Source of the DNA: Bacteroidota bacterium | GTDB lineage: Bacteria > Bacteroidota > Ignavibacteria > OLB7 | DNA length: 64,000 nucleotides | Assembly (NCBI GenBank): GCA_018266795.1 | Contig: JAFDZV010000012.1 | Span: forward strand, 208,687-272,686 | Direction of reading: 5' to 3' | Shown here: one piece after another, positions 17,241-24,866 of the stretch | How the letters are laid out: every line of letters starts with the position of its first letter | How positions within the stretch are numbered: position 1 is the first letter of the stretch | The notes under the pieces: model-generated | What the model was told of the DNA's origin: nothing | Databases searched by the model: none | The model's input: only the letters and a program-made list of their open reading frames with translations | Program-made: the position numbers and the translations under genes

Positions 17241-18375
17241 TCCACTTCAACGCGTGGTAGGCGCCCTCAGGCTGACGCAGAGCGATGAACCGTTCGTACT
17301 GGAATCGGGAGCAACGCTGGCGCCGCTTGTTACCGCCTACGAAACGTATGGCCGGCTGAACGCCTCGCGCAGCAACGCGATCGTGGTATGCCACGCGCTC
17401 ACCGGCAGCGCGCATGCCGCCGGGTACGACAAGCAGGGGCGAGGCGGCTGGTGGGACGGCCTCATCGGCCCCGGACGGGCGATCGATACGGAGCGGTGGT
17501 TCGTTATCTGCCCCAACGTCATCGGAAGCTGCTACGGCTCCACCGGCCCCGCCTCCATGAGCGCGGCAACCGGACGCGCGTACGATGCATCGTTCCCCGT
17601 TCTGACGATTCGCGACATCGTGCGCGCGCAGCGCCTGCTGATCGGACGGCTGGGCATCGAGCACATCCACGCGGTGATCGGCGGATCGATGGGGGGCATG
17701 CAGACCATCGAGTGGGGACTGATGTATCCCGAACTCGTTGGGCGGATTGTACCGATTGCCACGTCGGCGGCCCACTCTCCGTGGTGCATCGGCTTCAACG
17801 CCATCGCACGCGAGGCCATTGCCCTCGGCGCCGCGGCCGGCAACGCCGAGGCCGGGCTGCGCCTGGCGCGCAAGGTAGCGATGATGAGCTACCGGAGCGA
17901 TGTGGAGTTCGCCGCACGCTTCGGCCGCGACCGGCAGCAGCTGCAGTACGGTGACGGCGGCTTCGCCGTTGAAGGATATCTGGAGCATCATGGCCGCAGC
18001 CTGACCGCACGGTTTTCGGCTGGGAGCCTTGCCGTGCTGACGCGGGCAATGGATCTGCACGACGTTGCCCGCGGACGCGGAGAGCTTGTGGAGGTTCTGG
18101 CCTCGATCCGCCAGCAGGCTCTCGTGATCGGAATCACCAGCGACGTGCTCTATCCGGAACACGAACAGCGGGCGCTTGCAGGCGCCATTCCGAACGCGGA
18201 CTACGAGGCGATAGATTCTCCATACGGCCACGATGCATTCCTGATCGAGATCGACCGGCTTGCGGCTCTGGTCCGCCCGTTCATCGAAGACGGATACGCT
18301 GCCGGGAACTGTGCCAGCGGTCCGGCATCCACGCAATCGTTCATTCATCAACGTGAAGAGGTGGAGACAGTATGA
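17233..18375 (+). CDS. metX: homoserine O-acetyltransferase
   Basis: Transfers acetyl from acetyl-CoA to homoserine, the committed step to methionine. Alpha/beta-hydrolase fold, 380 residues. NAIVVCHALTGSAHAAG is near residue 50 and NVIGSCYGSTGP near 95. The nucleophile Ser is in VIGGSMGGMQ near 150, the acid Asp in GITSDVLYP near 305, and the His in SPYGHDAFLIE near 335. The start overlaps the end of metB by eight bases, so translation is probably coupled. The last 25 residues are a nonconserved tail that overlaps hom by four bases. Confidence 0.94.
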   Translation: MSDPLQRVVGALRLTQSDEPFVLESGATLAPLVTAYETYGRLNASRSNAIVVCHALTGSAHAAGYDKQGRGGWWDGLIGPGRAIDTERWFVICPNVIGSCYGSTGPASMSAATGRAYDASFPVLTIRDIVRAQRLLIGRLGIEHIHAVIGGSMGGMQTIEWGLMYPELVGRIVPIATSAAHSPWCIGFNAIAREAIALGAAAGNAEAGLRLARKVAMMSYRSDVEFAARFGRDRQQLQYGDGGFAVEGYLEHHGRSLTARFSAGSLAVLTRAMDLHDVARGRGELVEVLASIRQQALVIGITSDVLYPEHEQRALAGAIPNADYEAIDSPYGHDAFLIEIDRLAALVRPFIEDGYAAGNCASGPASTQSFIHQREEVETV

Positions 18376-19448
18376 AGAAGGATTTGAAGATTGCGCTCTT
18401 CGGATGCGGCACTGTTGGATCGGGAGTACACGAACTGTTGAGAACCGAAGGTGCGCGGATGGCGCGGGCAACCGGCTTCAACCTGAGCGTCGCCGGCATC
18501 TGCGTGCGCGATCCGGAGAAGGAGCGCGGCGTGCCGGTACCTCACGACATCATCACCACCAACGGTGGTCCGTTGCTGGACGATCCCGATATCGACATCG
18601 TCGTGGAACTGATCGGCGGCGAGGAGGAGGCACGCGGCATCATTGCGCGCGCGCTGGTGAACGGCAAGAACGTGGTGACGGCAAACAAACTGGTGATAGC
18701 GCGCCACCTCCCCTATCTCCGGAGACTGGAGGAGTTGCATGGCGGCCGGCTGTTCTACGGAGCTTCGGTATGCGGTTCGATCCCGATCCTGAAGGTGATC
18801 GACGAAACGTTGATCGTCGATCGGATCACCCATCTGCGCGGCGTTGTGAACGGCTCCACCAACTTCATCCTCTCCCGTCTGGCCGAAGGCTGCTCCGACG
18901 CCGAGGCGCTGGAACTGGCAAGCGCAAACGGCTTCCTGGAAGCGGACCCCACGGCCGACATCTCCGGCGCCGACGCAGCGCACAAGCTTTCCATTCTTGC
19001 ATTCCACGCGTTCGGACGCCATGTGCCGCCCGAGGCGATCGACACAACCGGAATCGAACGCGTCACCGCCTTGCAGGTTGAGCAGGCGCGCGCGTCCGGG
19101 AAGACCATCAAACTGGTTGCCGAGGCGGCTGAAACCAACGGCGAGCTTCGCCTCTCGGTTGCGCCGCGGCTCGTGGACCTGAACGACCCGCTGGCCTCCG
19201 TACGCGACGAGATGAACATCGTGGAACTCCAGTGCGAGGGGGTCGGCACGCAGCGCTTCAGTGGCAAGGGCGCGGGATCGATCCCGACCGCGAACGCCGT
19301 GCTCTCGGATCTCACGGACATACTTGCACGGCGGCGATATCAGCGGAGCCATGCGGACCGCATTTGCATTCCTCAGGGAACATTCCCAGATTGCGGCCGT
19401 TCCCCCGCACATGACCGCTCCAATACTTCGCGTACGATAGGCGTCTAG
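18372..19448 (+). CDS. hom: homoserine dehydrogenase
   Basis: Reduces aspartate semialdehyde to homoserine with NAD(P)H. The nucleotide loop FGCGTVGSGV is at residues 10-19, and NVVTANKLVIA carries the catalytic-region lysine near 106. GVVNGSTNFILSRL and ADPTADISGADAAHKLSI are the substrate-site signatures near 160 and 195. At 358 residues it lacks the C-terminal ACT domain, so threonine feedback through ACT is not expected. The final 35 residues (SHADRICIPQGTFP onward) do not look like the family and may be an extended readthrough tail. It overlaps metX by an ATGA junction and shares the SAM-controlled transcript. Confidence 0.93.
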   Translation: MKKDLKIALFGCGTVGSGVHELLRTEGARMARATGFNLSVAGICVRDPEKERGVPVPHDIITTNGGPLLDDPDIDIVVELIGGEEEARGIIARALVNGKNVVTANKLVIARHLPYLRRLEELHGGRLFYGASVCGSIPILKVIDETLIVDRITHLRGVVNGSTNFILSRLAEGCSDAEALELASANGFLEADPTADISGADAAHKLSILAFHAFGRHVPPEAIDTTGIERVTALQVEQARASGKTIKLVAEAAETNGELRLSVAPRLVDLNDPLASVRDEMNIVELQCEGVGTQRFSGKGAGSIPTANAVLSDLTDILARRRYQRSHADRICIPQGTFPDCGRSPAHDRSNTSRTIGV

Positions 19449-19543
19449 CCATGCAGCTTCGGAAACACATGGCCGAGCGGGAACCAGAAGTCAATGGTCA
19501 GGAACATGCATTCCCACTGACGACAACGGACTTTCTCTGTCAG

Positions 19544-19592
19544 TCGTTAGTGGTCAGTTGTGAGTAGAGGATTTGCAGCTGACCACTGACGA
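19544..19592 (+). repeat. hairpin of the GTCAGT repeat family
   Basis: TCGTTAGTGGTCAG (19544-19557) pairs with CTGACCACTGACGA (19579-19592), 14 bases with one G-U pair and a 21-base loop. The words GTCAGTTG and CTGACCACTGAC recur in the repeat spacer at 30034-30345. It has no T-run, so it may be an mRNA end-stabiliser for the hom transcript or simply a dispersed repeat. Confidence 0.6.
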
Positions 19593-19679
19593 AGAACAAC
19601 CGACCCTGAGCATCTCTACACGGTGAGCATACCACAGATACAGATCATGATGCCGAACCTGCGTTCGCAGAACGTGGGG

Positions 19680-19772
19680 ATGGCCTGTTGTGCCGGTATC
19701 GGCATGAGCTGTTGTTGTACGAGCTGTTGTCCTGTGTATGCAGGTCGCCGAGTAGAGCCGCACGAACCATAG
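19680..19772 (+). CDS. polycysteine leader peptide (putative cysteine attenuator)
   Basis: A 30-codon open frame reads MACCAGIGMSCCCTSCCPVY and then AGRRVEPHEP before TAG at 19770. Seven of its 30 codons are TGT (Cys), in runs of two, three and two. It lies about 200 bases upstream of a cysteine-synthase operon and 32 bases before a strong terminator. In-frame ATGs at 19647 and 19650 and GTGs at 19623 and 19674 are alternative starts. None has a good ribosome site, so the peptide may be translated leaderless. Polycysteine leader peptides are known to act as cysteine-responsive attenuators in mycobacteria. Here the role is inferred from codon content, position and terminator. Confidence 0.72.
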   Translation: MACCAGIGMSCCCTSCCPVYAGRRVEPHEP

Positions 19773-19804
19773 GCGAAGAAATCGCCGCGATAGATCGGGT
19801 GTGT

Positions 19805-19840
19805 GCCTCGTTCGACGACAATGTTCGAACGAGGCTTTTT
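19805..19840 (+). terminator. attenuator terminator upstream of the cysteine operon
   Basis: GCCTCGTTCGA (19805-19815) pairs perfectly with TCGAACGAGGC (19825-19835), an 11-bp stem with a 9-base loop, then TTTTTCGTTC. It lies between the polycysteine leader and the cysteine-synthase gene and so should block the operon unless relieved. Just upstream, GGCGA (19772-19776) can pair either with TCGCC at 19745-19749 inside the leader frame or with TCGCC at 19782-19786. These are mutually exclusive folds. Confidence 0.85.
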
Positions 19841-19977
19841 CGTTCCGCCCATGTCCATCGCCGGCGCGGCCGGTTCAGACGCGCGGCCGGTACGCTTCCC
19901 AAACGTTCGCCGGTATCGCGGAACCGGAGTTCCATGACCAGTTCCGGACATACAACTATCAGATCAGGAGAGAGGCA

Positions 19978-21036
19978 ATGCATCCCGCTGGAACGTATCC
20001 GCATCGGTTCGATCCCGATGATTCCGAACTGGCTCCCCCCTTCTCACCGATGCGTCCGCAGGAAACTGCATCCGCAGTGGAGACGATGATCGGCAACACG
20101 CCGCTGGTTGAACTGCGCAACGTTCGCGACGGGCTTGCGGAGGGCGTACGCGTGTTCGGCAAGGCGGAGTGGATGAACCCCGGTGGATCGGTAAAGGATC
20201 GTGCGGCGCTGGCGATGATACGCCGCGGTGAGGAGCTGGGGTTGCTCCGTCCCGGCATGACGCTGATCGATGCAACCAGCGGCAACACAGGCATTGCCTA
20301 TGCAATGCTCTGCGCCGCGAAGGGATATCGCTGCACCCTGGTGATCCCGTCAAACGCCAGCCGGGAACGGAGGCGGATGCTCTCGATCCTGGGCGCCGAT
20401 CTGGTGCTGACGGACCCGCTCGAGGGGGGCACGGACCAGGCGCAGCGCGTTGCGCGGCAGATGGCCGACGCGGAGCCTGAGCGCTACTTCTATCCGGACC
20501 AGTACAGCAACGATGCGAACTGGCGCGCCCACTACCAGACAACGGGACTGGAGATCTGGCGGCAGACGTGCGGCACGGCGACGCACTTCGTTGCGGGGCT
20601 GGGCACCACCGGAACATTTGTCGGCACATCGCGCCGCCTGAAGGAACTGAACCCGGACATCGTGTGCGTCTCCTTCCAGCCGGATACCCCGTTGCATGGG
20701 CTGGAGGGAATGAAGCATCTGGAAACTGCACGTGTACCGGCGATCTACGATCCGTCGCTCGCCGACGCCCAGGAGGTGGTCGGCACCGATCAGGCCTATG
20801 CAATGGCACGCCGCCTTGCACGTGAGGAGGGACTCTTCGTGGGCATATCGGCGGCGGCCGCCGCAGTTGTGGCGCTGCGTGTTGGTGCACAGCTGCATCA
20901 CGGAACGGTGGTCACGATCTTCCCGGACGGAGGCACACGCTATATGAGCGATCGCTTCTGGGAGGAGCGTAGCGCACCGGCTGCAACGCACGCGCCGGAC
21001 ACCCCGACACTCATCAAACGGTATTCACATGGCTGA
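19978..21036 (+). CDS. cysM: PLP-dependent cysteine synthase (CysM-like)
   Basis: Fold type II PLP enzyme of 352 residues. ETMIGNTPLVEL is the family N-terminus, at about residue 35. The PLP lysine is in NPGGSVKDRAA near 70 and the phosphate-binding/Asn segment in DATSGNTGIAYA near 100. GLGTTGTFVGTSRRLKE is near 210. It makes cysteine from an activated serine. Sitting with a JAMM peptidase, a ubiquitin-like carrier and a MoeB-type activator, it probably uses the protein-bound thiocarboxylate as sulfur donor, like mycobacterial CysM. That would imply O-phosphoserine as the acceptor. AGGAGA at 19966-19971 supports the start. The 34-residue N-terminal extension is unusual. Confidence 0.88.
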   Translation: MHPAGTYPHRFDPDDSELAPPFSPMRPQETASAVETMIGNTPLVELRNVRDGLAEGVRVFGKAEWMNPGGSVKDRAALAMIRRGEELGLLRPGMTLIDATSGNTGIAYAMLCAAKGYRCTLVIPSNASRERRRMLSILGADLVLTDPLEGGTDQAQRVARQMADAEPERYFYPDQYSNDANWRAHYQTTGLEIWRQTCGTATHFVAGLGTTGTFVGTSRRLKELNPDIVCVSFQPDTPLHGLEGMKHLETARVPAIYDPSLADAQEVVGTDQAYAMARRLAREEGLFVGISAAAAAVVALRVGAQLHHGTVVTIFPDGGTRYMSDRFWEERSAPAATHAPDTPTLIKRYSHG

Positions 21037-21562
21037 GATCGTATTCACCGACGGCGTTGTGCAGGCGATGGCATCGCACGCATTGAGCGCATATCCATTC
21101 GAGTGCTGCGGCGCTCTCTTCGGCAACGATGCCGGCCCGCTCCGCACCGTGCTTGCGGTATTGCCTATCGACAACACGAGCGGCGAGGATCGCCGTCGCA
21201 GATTCAGCATCGCTCCGCGCGACTATCTGCGAGCGGAGCGCGAGGCCTCCCGGCTGGGGCAGACGCTTCTGGGGTTCTATCACTCCCACCCCGATCATCC
21301 CGCCGAACCTTCACGGACCGATCGGGAGTACGCCCAACCGGGCTTCTCCTATCCCATCCTTTCGGTTCGCCCGGACGGCGTTGCAGGCATTCGATCGTGG
21401 AGGCTGGAACCGGGAAGCGAGTGGTACAGCGAGGAAACGGTGCATAACGGCGCGAAGATGCAGCCTCGCACCGCAGGGTCCGGCCGGGCGCCGAGTGGGG
21501 CCGGCACGCCCGCTTCGGTTGCACGCGGGGAAAACGCAATCAACAGAGAAACGAAATCATAG
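21029..21562 (+). CDS. mec: JAMM/MPN metallopeptidase (Mec-like)
   Basis: Zinc peptidase of the MPN/JAMM fold, 177 residues. The JAMM residues are present: Glu in YPFECCG near residue 25, then HSHPDHPAEPSRTD near 85-98 (HxHP with the Ser and Asp). In the CysO pathway Mec releases cysteine from the carrier. In the quinolobactin system the homologue QbsD trims the carrier tail to expose Gly-Gly. Both roles are plausible here, since the carrier encoded next has a three-residue extension after Gly-Gly. The start overlaps the synthase gene by eight bases. The last 35 residues are low-complexity and disordered. Confidence 0.88.
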   Translation: MAEIVFTDGVVQAMASHALSAYPFECCGALFGNDAGPLRTVLAVLPIDNTSGEDRRRRFSIAPRDYLRAEREASRLGQTLLGFYHSHPDHPAEPSRTDREYAQPGFSYPILSVRPDGVAGIRSWRLEPGSEWYSEETVHNGAKMQPRTAGSGRAPSGAGTPASVARGENAINRETKS

Positions 21563-21577
21563 AGAGGGGAACCAACA

Positions 21578-21862
21578 ATGGCAACACGTGTGTTCATTCC
21601 AACACCGCTGCGGGCATATACGGAGAACCGCTCCGAAGTGCCCGTGGAGGCATCGGACGTGCAGAGCGCGCTGGATGCGCTCGTGGCGCAGCACCCGGAG
21701 CTGCGGAGACATCTGTTCGATGACGCCGGCGCTCTGCGGTCGTTCGTCAATGTCTATCTCAACGACGATGACATTCGCTACCTTTCGGCCGGACGCATCG
21801 CCATCGGCGAGCACGATGTCATCAGCATTATACCAGCGATTGCCGGAGGCCTGGCAGCATGA
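21578..21862 (+). CDS. cysO: MoaD/ThiS-family sulfur carrier protein (CysO-like)
   Basis: Ubiquitin-fold carrier of 94 residues. It opens with beta strands RVFIPTPLRAYTE, has the helix SDVQSALDALVAQHPELRRHL, and ends in HDVISIIPAIAGGLAA. The C-terminal Gly-Gly that becomes a thiocarboxylate is not terminal: LAA follows, so proteolytic trimming is needed. The gene for a JAMM peptidase is immediately upstream and that for an adenylyltransferase immediately downstream (ATGA overlap). GAGAGGGG at 21562-21569 is the ribosome site. Location and partners favour a cysteine-pathway role over molybdopterin or thiamine. Confidence 0.88.
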   Translation: MATRVFIPTPLRAYTENRSEVPVEASDVQSALDALVAQHPELRRHLFDDAGALRSFVNVYLNDDDIRYLSAGRIAIGEHDVISIIPAIAGGLAA

Positions 21863-23061
21863 GCATTGAATCATCCAACGGAGCATCGCCGGAGGTCACC
21901 CTCACGAACGACGAGATCAGGCGATACAGCCGCCATCTGATTCTTCCGGACTTCGGGATCGACGGGCAGAAGCGGCTCAAGGAATCGAGCGTACTGCTGA
22001 TCGGTGCAGGCGGTCTCGGTTCCCCTCTTGCTCTCTATCTGGCTGCTGCAGGAGTTGGGCGCCTTGGAATCGTGGATGCGGACGTGGTGGATGAATCGAA
22101 CCTGCAGCGGCAGATCGTTCATGGCACGTCGAAGATCGGGACGCGAAAGACAGAGTCCGCAAAAGAGCGCATCAACGATCTCAATCCGTTCGTCGACGTG
22201 ACGCTCTACAACGAGCCGTTCACCAGCGCCAACGCGATGCAGATCGCGCGCGGCTACGACGTAATCGTTGACGGCACGGACAACTTCCCCACACGCTATC
22301 TCAGCAACGACGTTGCGGTATTCCTTGGCATCCCCAATGTCTACGGATCGATCTTCCGCTTCGAAGGGCAGGTCTCCGTGTTCTGGGGAAAACATGGGCC
22401 GTGCTATCGCTGTCTCTACAGGGAGCCGCCGCCTCCGGGGCTTGTGCCCAGTTGCGCCGAGGGGGGCGTGCTGGGAATACTCCCCGGTGTGATCGGAACG
22501 TTGCAGGCCACCGAGACCATCAAGGTGTTGCTGGGGGTCGGCCAGCCGCTTATCGGCAGGCTCTTGCTTTACGATGCCTTTGCGATGCAATTTCGGGAGT
22601 TGAAACTCAGGAAGGATCCGGACTGCCCCGTCTGTGGTGAGAATCCGTCTATCACGGAGCTGATCGATTACGAGGCATTCTGTGGTGTTCCGGGTCACGA
22701 CCACACAACAGATGTTCATCAATCTCATCAAAACGGCATCATGGCAGTACGACAGATTTCCGTGGAGCAACTCGCCGAGCTGCGCGCAAGCGGCGAGCCG
22801 ATCATTCTGATCGACGTGCGCGAACCGAACGAGTATCAGATCGCGAACCTGGGGGGGAAGCTGATCCCGCTCAGCCAGTTCACCGCCCGCGCCGACGAGG
22901 TTCCGCGCGAAGGGCGCGTGATCGTTCACTGCAAGATGGGGGGCCGCTCCACGCAGGCCGTAGAGCATCTCATCCGGCTCGGCTACACAAACGTGGAGAA
23001 CCTGACGGGCGGCATCAATGCCTGGGCAGACAGGATCGATCGCACCGTACCCAAGTACTGA
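21859..23061 (+). CDS. moeZ: MoeB/ThiF adenylyltransferase-rhodanese fusion (MoeZ-like)
   Basis: Activates the carrier C-terminus with ATP and delivers sulfur. Residues 1-270 are an E1-like domain, with RYSRHLILPDFGIDGQKRL, the nucleotide loop GAGGLGSPLALYLAAAGVG and DNFPTRYLSND. Zinc cysteines lie in CYRCLYREPP and DCPVCGE. Residues 295-395 are a rhodanese domain whose active-site Cys lies in VIVHCKMGGRSTQ near 355. The fusion matches MoeZ of actinobacteria, which serves CysO. It overlaps the carrier gene by four bases and ends the operon, followed by a terminator hairpin. Confidence 0.93.
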   Translation: MSIESSNGASPEVTLTNDEIRRYSRHLILPDFGIDGQKRLKESSVLLIGAGGLGSPLALYLAAAGVGRLGIVDADVVDESNLQRQIVHGTSKIGTRKTESAKERINDLNPFVDVTLYNEPFTSANAMQIARGYDVIVDGTDNFPTRYLSNDVAVFLGIPNVYGSIFRFEGQVSVFWGKHGPCYRCLYREPPPPGLVPSCAEGGVLGILPGVIGTLQATETIKVLLGVGQPLIGRLLLYDAFAMQFRELKLRKDPDCPVCGENPSITELIDYEAFCGVPGHDHTTDVHQSHQNGIMAVRQISVEQLAELRASGEPIILIDVREPNEYQIANLGGKLIPLSQFTARADEVPREGRVIVHCKMGGRSTQAVEHLIRLGYTNVENLTGGINAWADRIDRTVPKY

Positions 23062-23163
23062 GAGGCACCGCGGGGCCGGCCGGGGAACCCGGCACGCGGG
23101 CTCTGCGACCTCTGCCCGAATCGAGTGTCCTATTCGAAGAGAGCGTCGTGCTCCCCTCGACAT

Positions 23164-23220
23164 ACGCGCAGCGAAGAGTCGGCCTTTGTCCTACGATTTC
23201 TCGCTGCGCGTTCTATTTTC
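23164..23220 (+). terminator. terminator of the cysteine operon
   Basis: ACGCGCAGCGA (23164-23174) pairs perfectly with TCGCTGCGCGT (23201-23211) around a 26-base loop, followed by TCTATTTTC. The loop is long, so the strength is uncertain. The spacer 23062-23437 holds no gene that I can support. Confidence 0.5.
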
Positions 23221-23437
23221 ATCTCTCCATGCGGTGGAGGGGCACGGCCACCTCTCCCGCTCAACGCACCGAACCGAACCAGCCATGTGAGGCCGATCCG
23301 CACTGATCGCCACGGCTTCGCCGCGCTTGCCTTGCGACGACCGCCGGATGGTCATTGCCGAAGGATACTGCGTCGAAGCCCCCCGATCCATCGGGGACAT
23401 CGTCGAGGTCGGTGGCGGCCGCAACGTCCGTCTATGC

Positions 23438-23466
23438 GAAAGGGCCGGGGGGAACCCGGCCCTTTC
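23438..23466. terminator. bidirectional terminator between convergent genes
   Basis: GAAAGGGCCGGG (23438-23449) pairs perfectly with CCCGGCCCTTTC (23455-23466), a 12-bp stem with a five-base loop. Because the stem ends in AAA/TTT on both sides it can stop transcription from either strand. It lies just beyond the stop of the minus-strand lipoprotein gene and downstream of moeZ. Confidence 0.75.
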
Positions 23467-23494
23467 TGCATTTCACGTACGATGCCAGCTGCGC

Positions 23495-24373
23495 TTACTT
23501 CAGGATGCCGTTGAAGAGCATCGCCACGAAGGCCTTCCCACCGATCGCGATATTGCCGTTGCCGCTTCCGAGCGTAAGAGTGAAATCCTTGGAGATGTTC
23601 TTGTCACCGTACAGCGAACCGCGGGTGAATGTGATCGCGGCCGTGTAGGTGCCGGTAATGGAACCGGTTGCAAGCTGCGCCCACTGCACCCGATTGCCGC
23701 GCGGCCCCTGAATGTTGTTGAAGGAGAGCGTGATCGTGTGATCGAACGTACGTACCGCGTTGCGCGTGGTTACCGTGTCCACGGCGGACCGCGTGTACGT
23801 GCCGTTGATGGTGACCGTGGGAGTGTTCAGGCCGGTCACCGTCCAGCTCCCTGCGATGTTCGTGAGCTTCTGCGAGACATTCGGCGTGTGATGCTCGCCG
23901 GTGCCGCTCACGATCGCGAAGGTCATGCTCGCGGCTGTATCGATGCCGCCGGACGTGACCACTCTCCAATGCTTCTGGGGCTGCCCGCTCGCATTCAGGA
24001 ACTGATACCTGTACACCCGTGTGATGCTTGCATAGTACGCTCCTCCCTGCGTTCCCCGCTCACGGTTCAATGTCAGCGTCCACGTGCCGGTGGATTCGTC
24101 GTACGACGTGTCGACGCCTACGGTGTTGAAGCTGCTCCCCTTCAGCGCGTCGGAGGCCACCGAGAGTCCGGAGGGAGAGGCGATCTCCGCCACATCCGCA
24201 AGCTGGTCCAGCGCGCCGCCATTGTCCTGTCCCACGTCGCTCGCAATCGACTGCGCCGCATCCTCGTTTACATCGGCGGCCAGTGGTGCATTCGGATCGT
24301 CCTTTGCACATCCGATCAGTACCGTCATCGATGCTGCCACAATCAATCCATACGTGCTCAGTTGCTTTTTCAT
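23495..24373 (-). CDS. predicted lipoprotein of unknown function
   Basis: A 292-residue exported lipoprotein. The signal peptide MKKQLSTYGLIVAASMTVL ends in the lipobox LIGC, giving lipidation at Cys near residue 22. An acidic linker follows (DDPNAPLAADVNEDAA). Residues 90-290 are beta-rich and Thr/Ser-rich with alternating hydrophobic strands (TWTLTLNRERG, TVTINGTYTRSAVDTV, FTLTLGSGNGNIAIGG), suggesting a beta-sandwich or barrel. I recognise no family. GAGGTGA lies six bases before the ATG. Confidence 0.75.
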   Translation of the reverse strand: MKKQLSTYGLIVAASMTVLIGCAKDDPNAPLAADVNEDAAQSIASDVGQDNGGALDQLADVAEIASPSGLSVASDALKGSSFNTVGVDTSYDESTGTWTLTLNRERGTQGGAYYASITRVYRYQFLNASGQPQKHWRVVTSGGIDTAASMTFAIVSGTGEHHTPNVSQKLTNIAGSWTVTGLNTPTVTINGTYTRSAVDTVTTRNAVRTFDHTITLSFNNIQGPRGNRVQWAQLATGSITGTYTAAITFTRGSLYGDKNISKDFTLTLGSGNGNIAIGGKAFVAMLFNGILK

Positions 24374-24866
24374 GATGTCACCTCTGTTGTCTGTTGTTTA
24401 GCGTTGAGAGACTGTTGTCCGTAATTGTTCGCAGTACGCTTTCCGCCGATGATTGCGTCTTCGTCACATTGGCGCGCCGGACGATCGATCGCGCATGGCA
24501 ACTCCCTCCGCACAGGCACAGGATGCCTGCAACGCTGTATTGAAACGGCCTTCAGGGAAGTTGGAAGAAGAGACGCACGCAGAAAGAACCAGACCTTCTG
24601 TTGCCGCGTTGGGGATTCGTCACTGGGGACGGGCTCTCGGCAACCACACCGTATGAGAGACATCACCACGCGTGCGGTTCCCGAAAAAATGCACCGCGTA
24701 CATAGTCATGTCCGGCTGGTGCATGATTATGTGCGGGGTCGATGTGGTGCATGCCGTTGGAGAGAAGCTGGTGTGCGGTGATCGGGAAGTACGACTGCCG
24801 TATTCAGCGCGGGAATACCGAGGGCGGGCTGTGAGGTGCAACTGAGGCGTACAGCGGAATGCGGTG
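24374..24866. other. noncoding stretch upstream of the lipoprotein gene
   Basis: This stretch of about 490 bases separates two minus-strand genes. Short open frames occur on both strands but none has a ribosome site, motif or family resemblance. It must contain the promoter of the lipoprotein gene; no consensus element is obvious. Confidence 0.4.
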
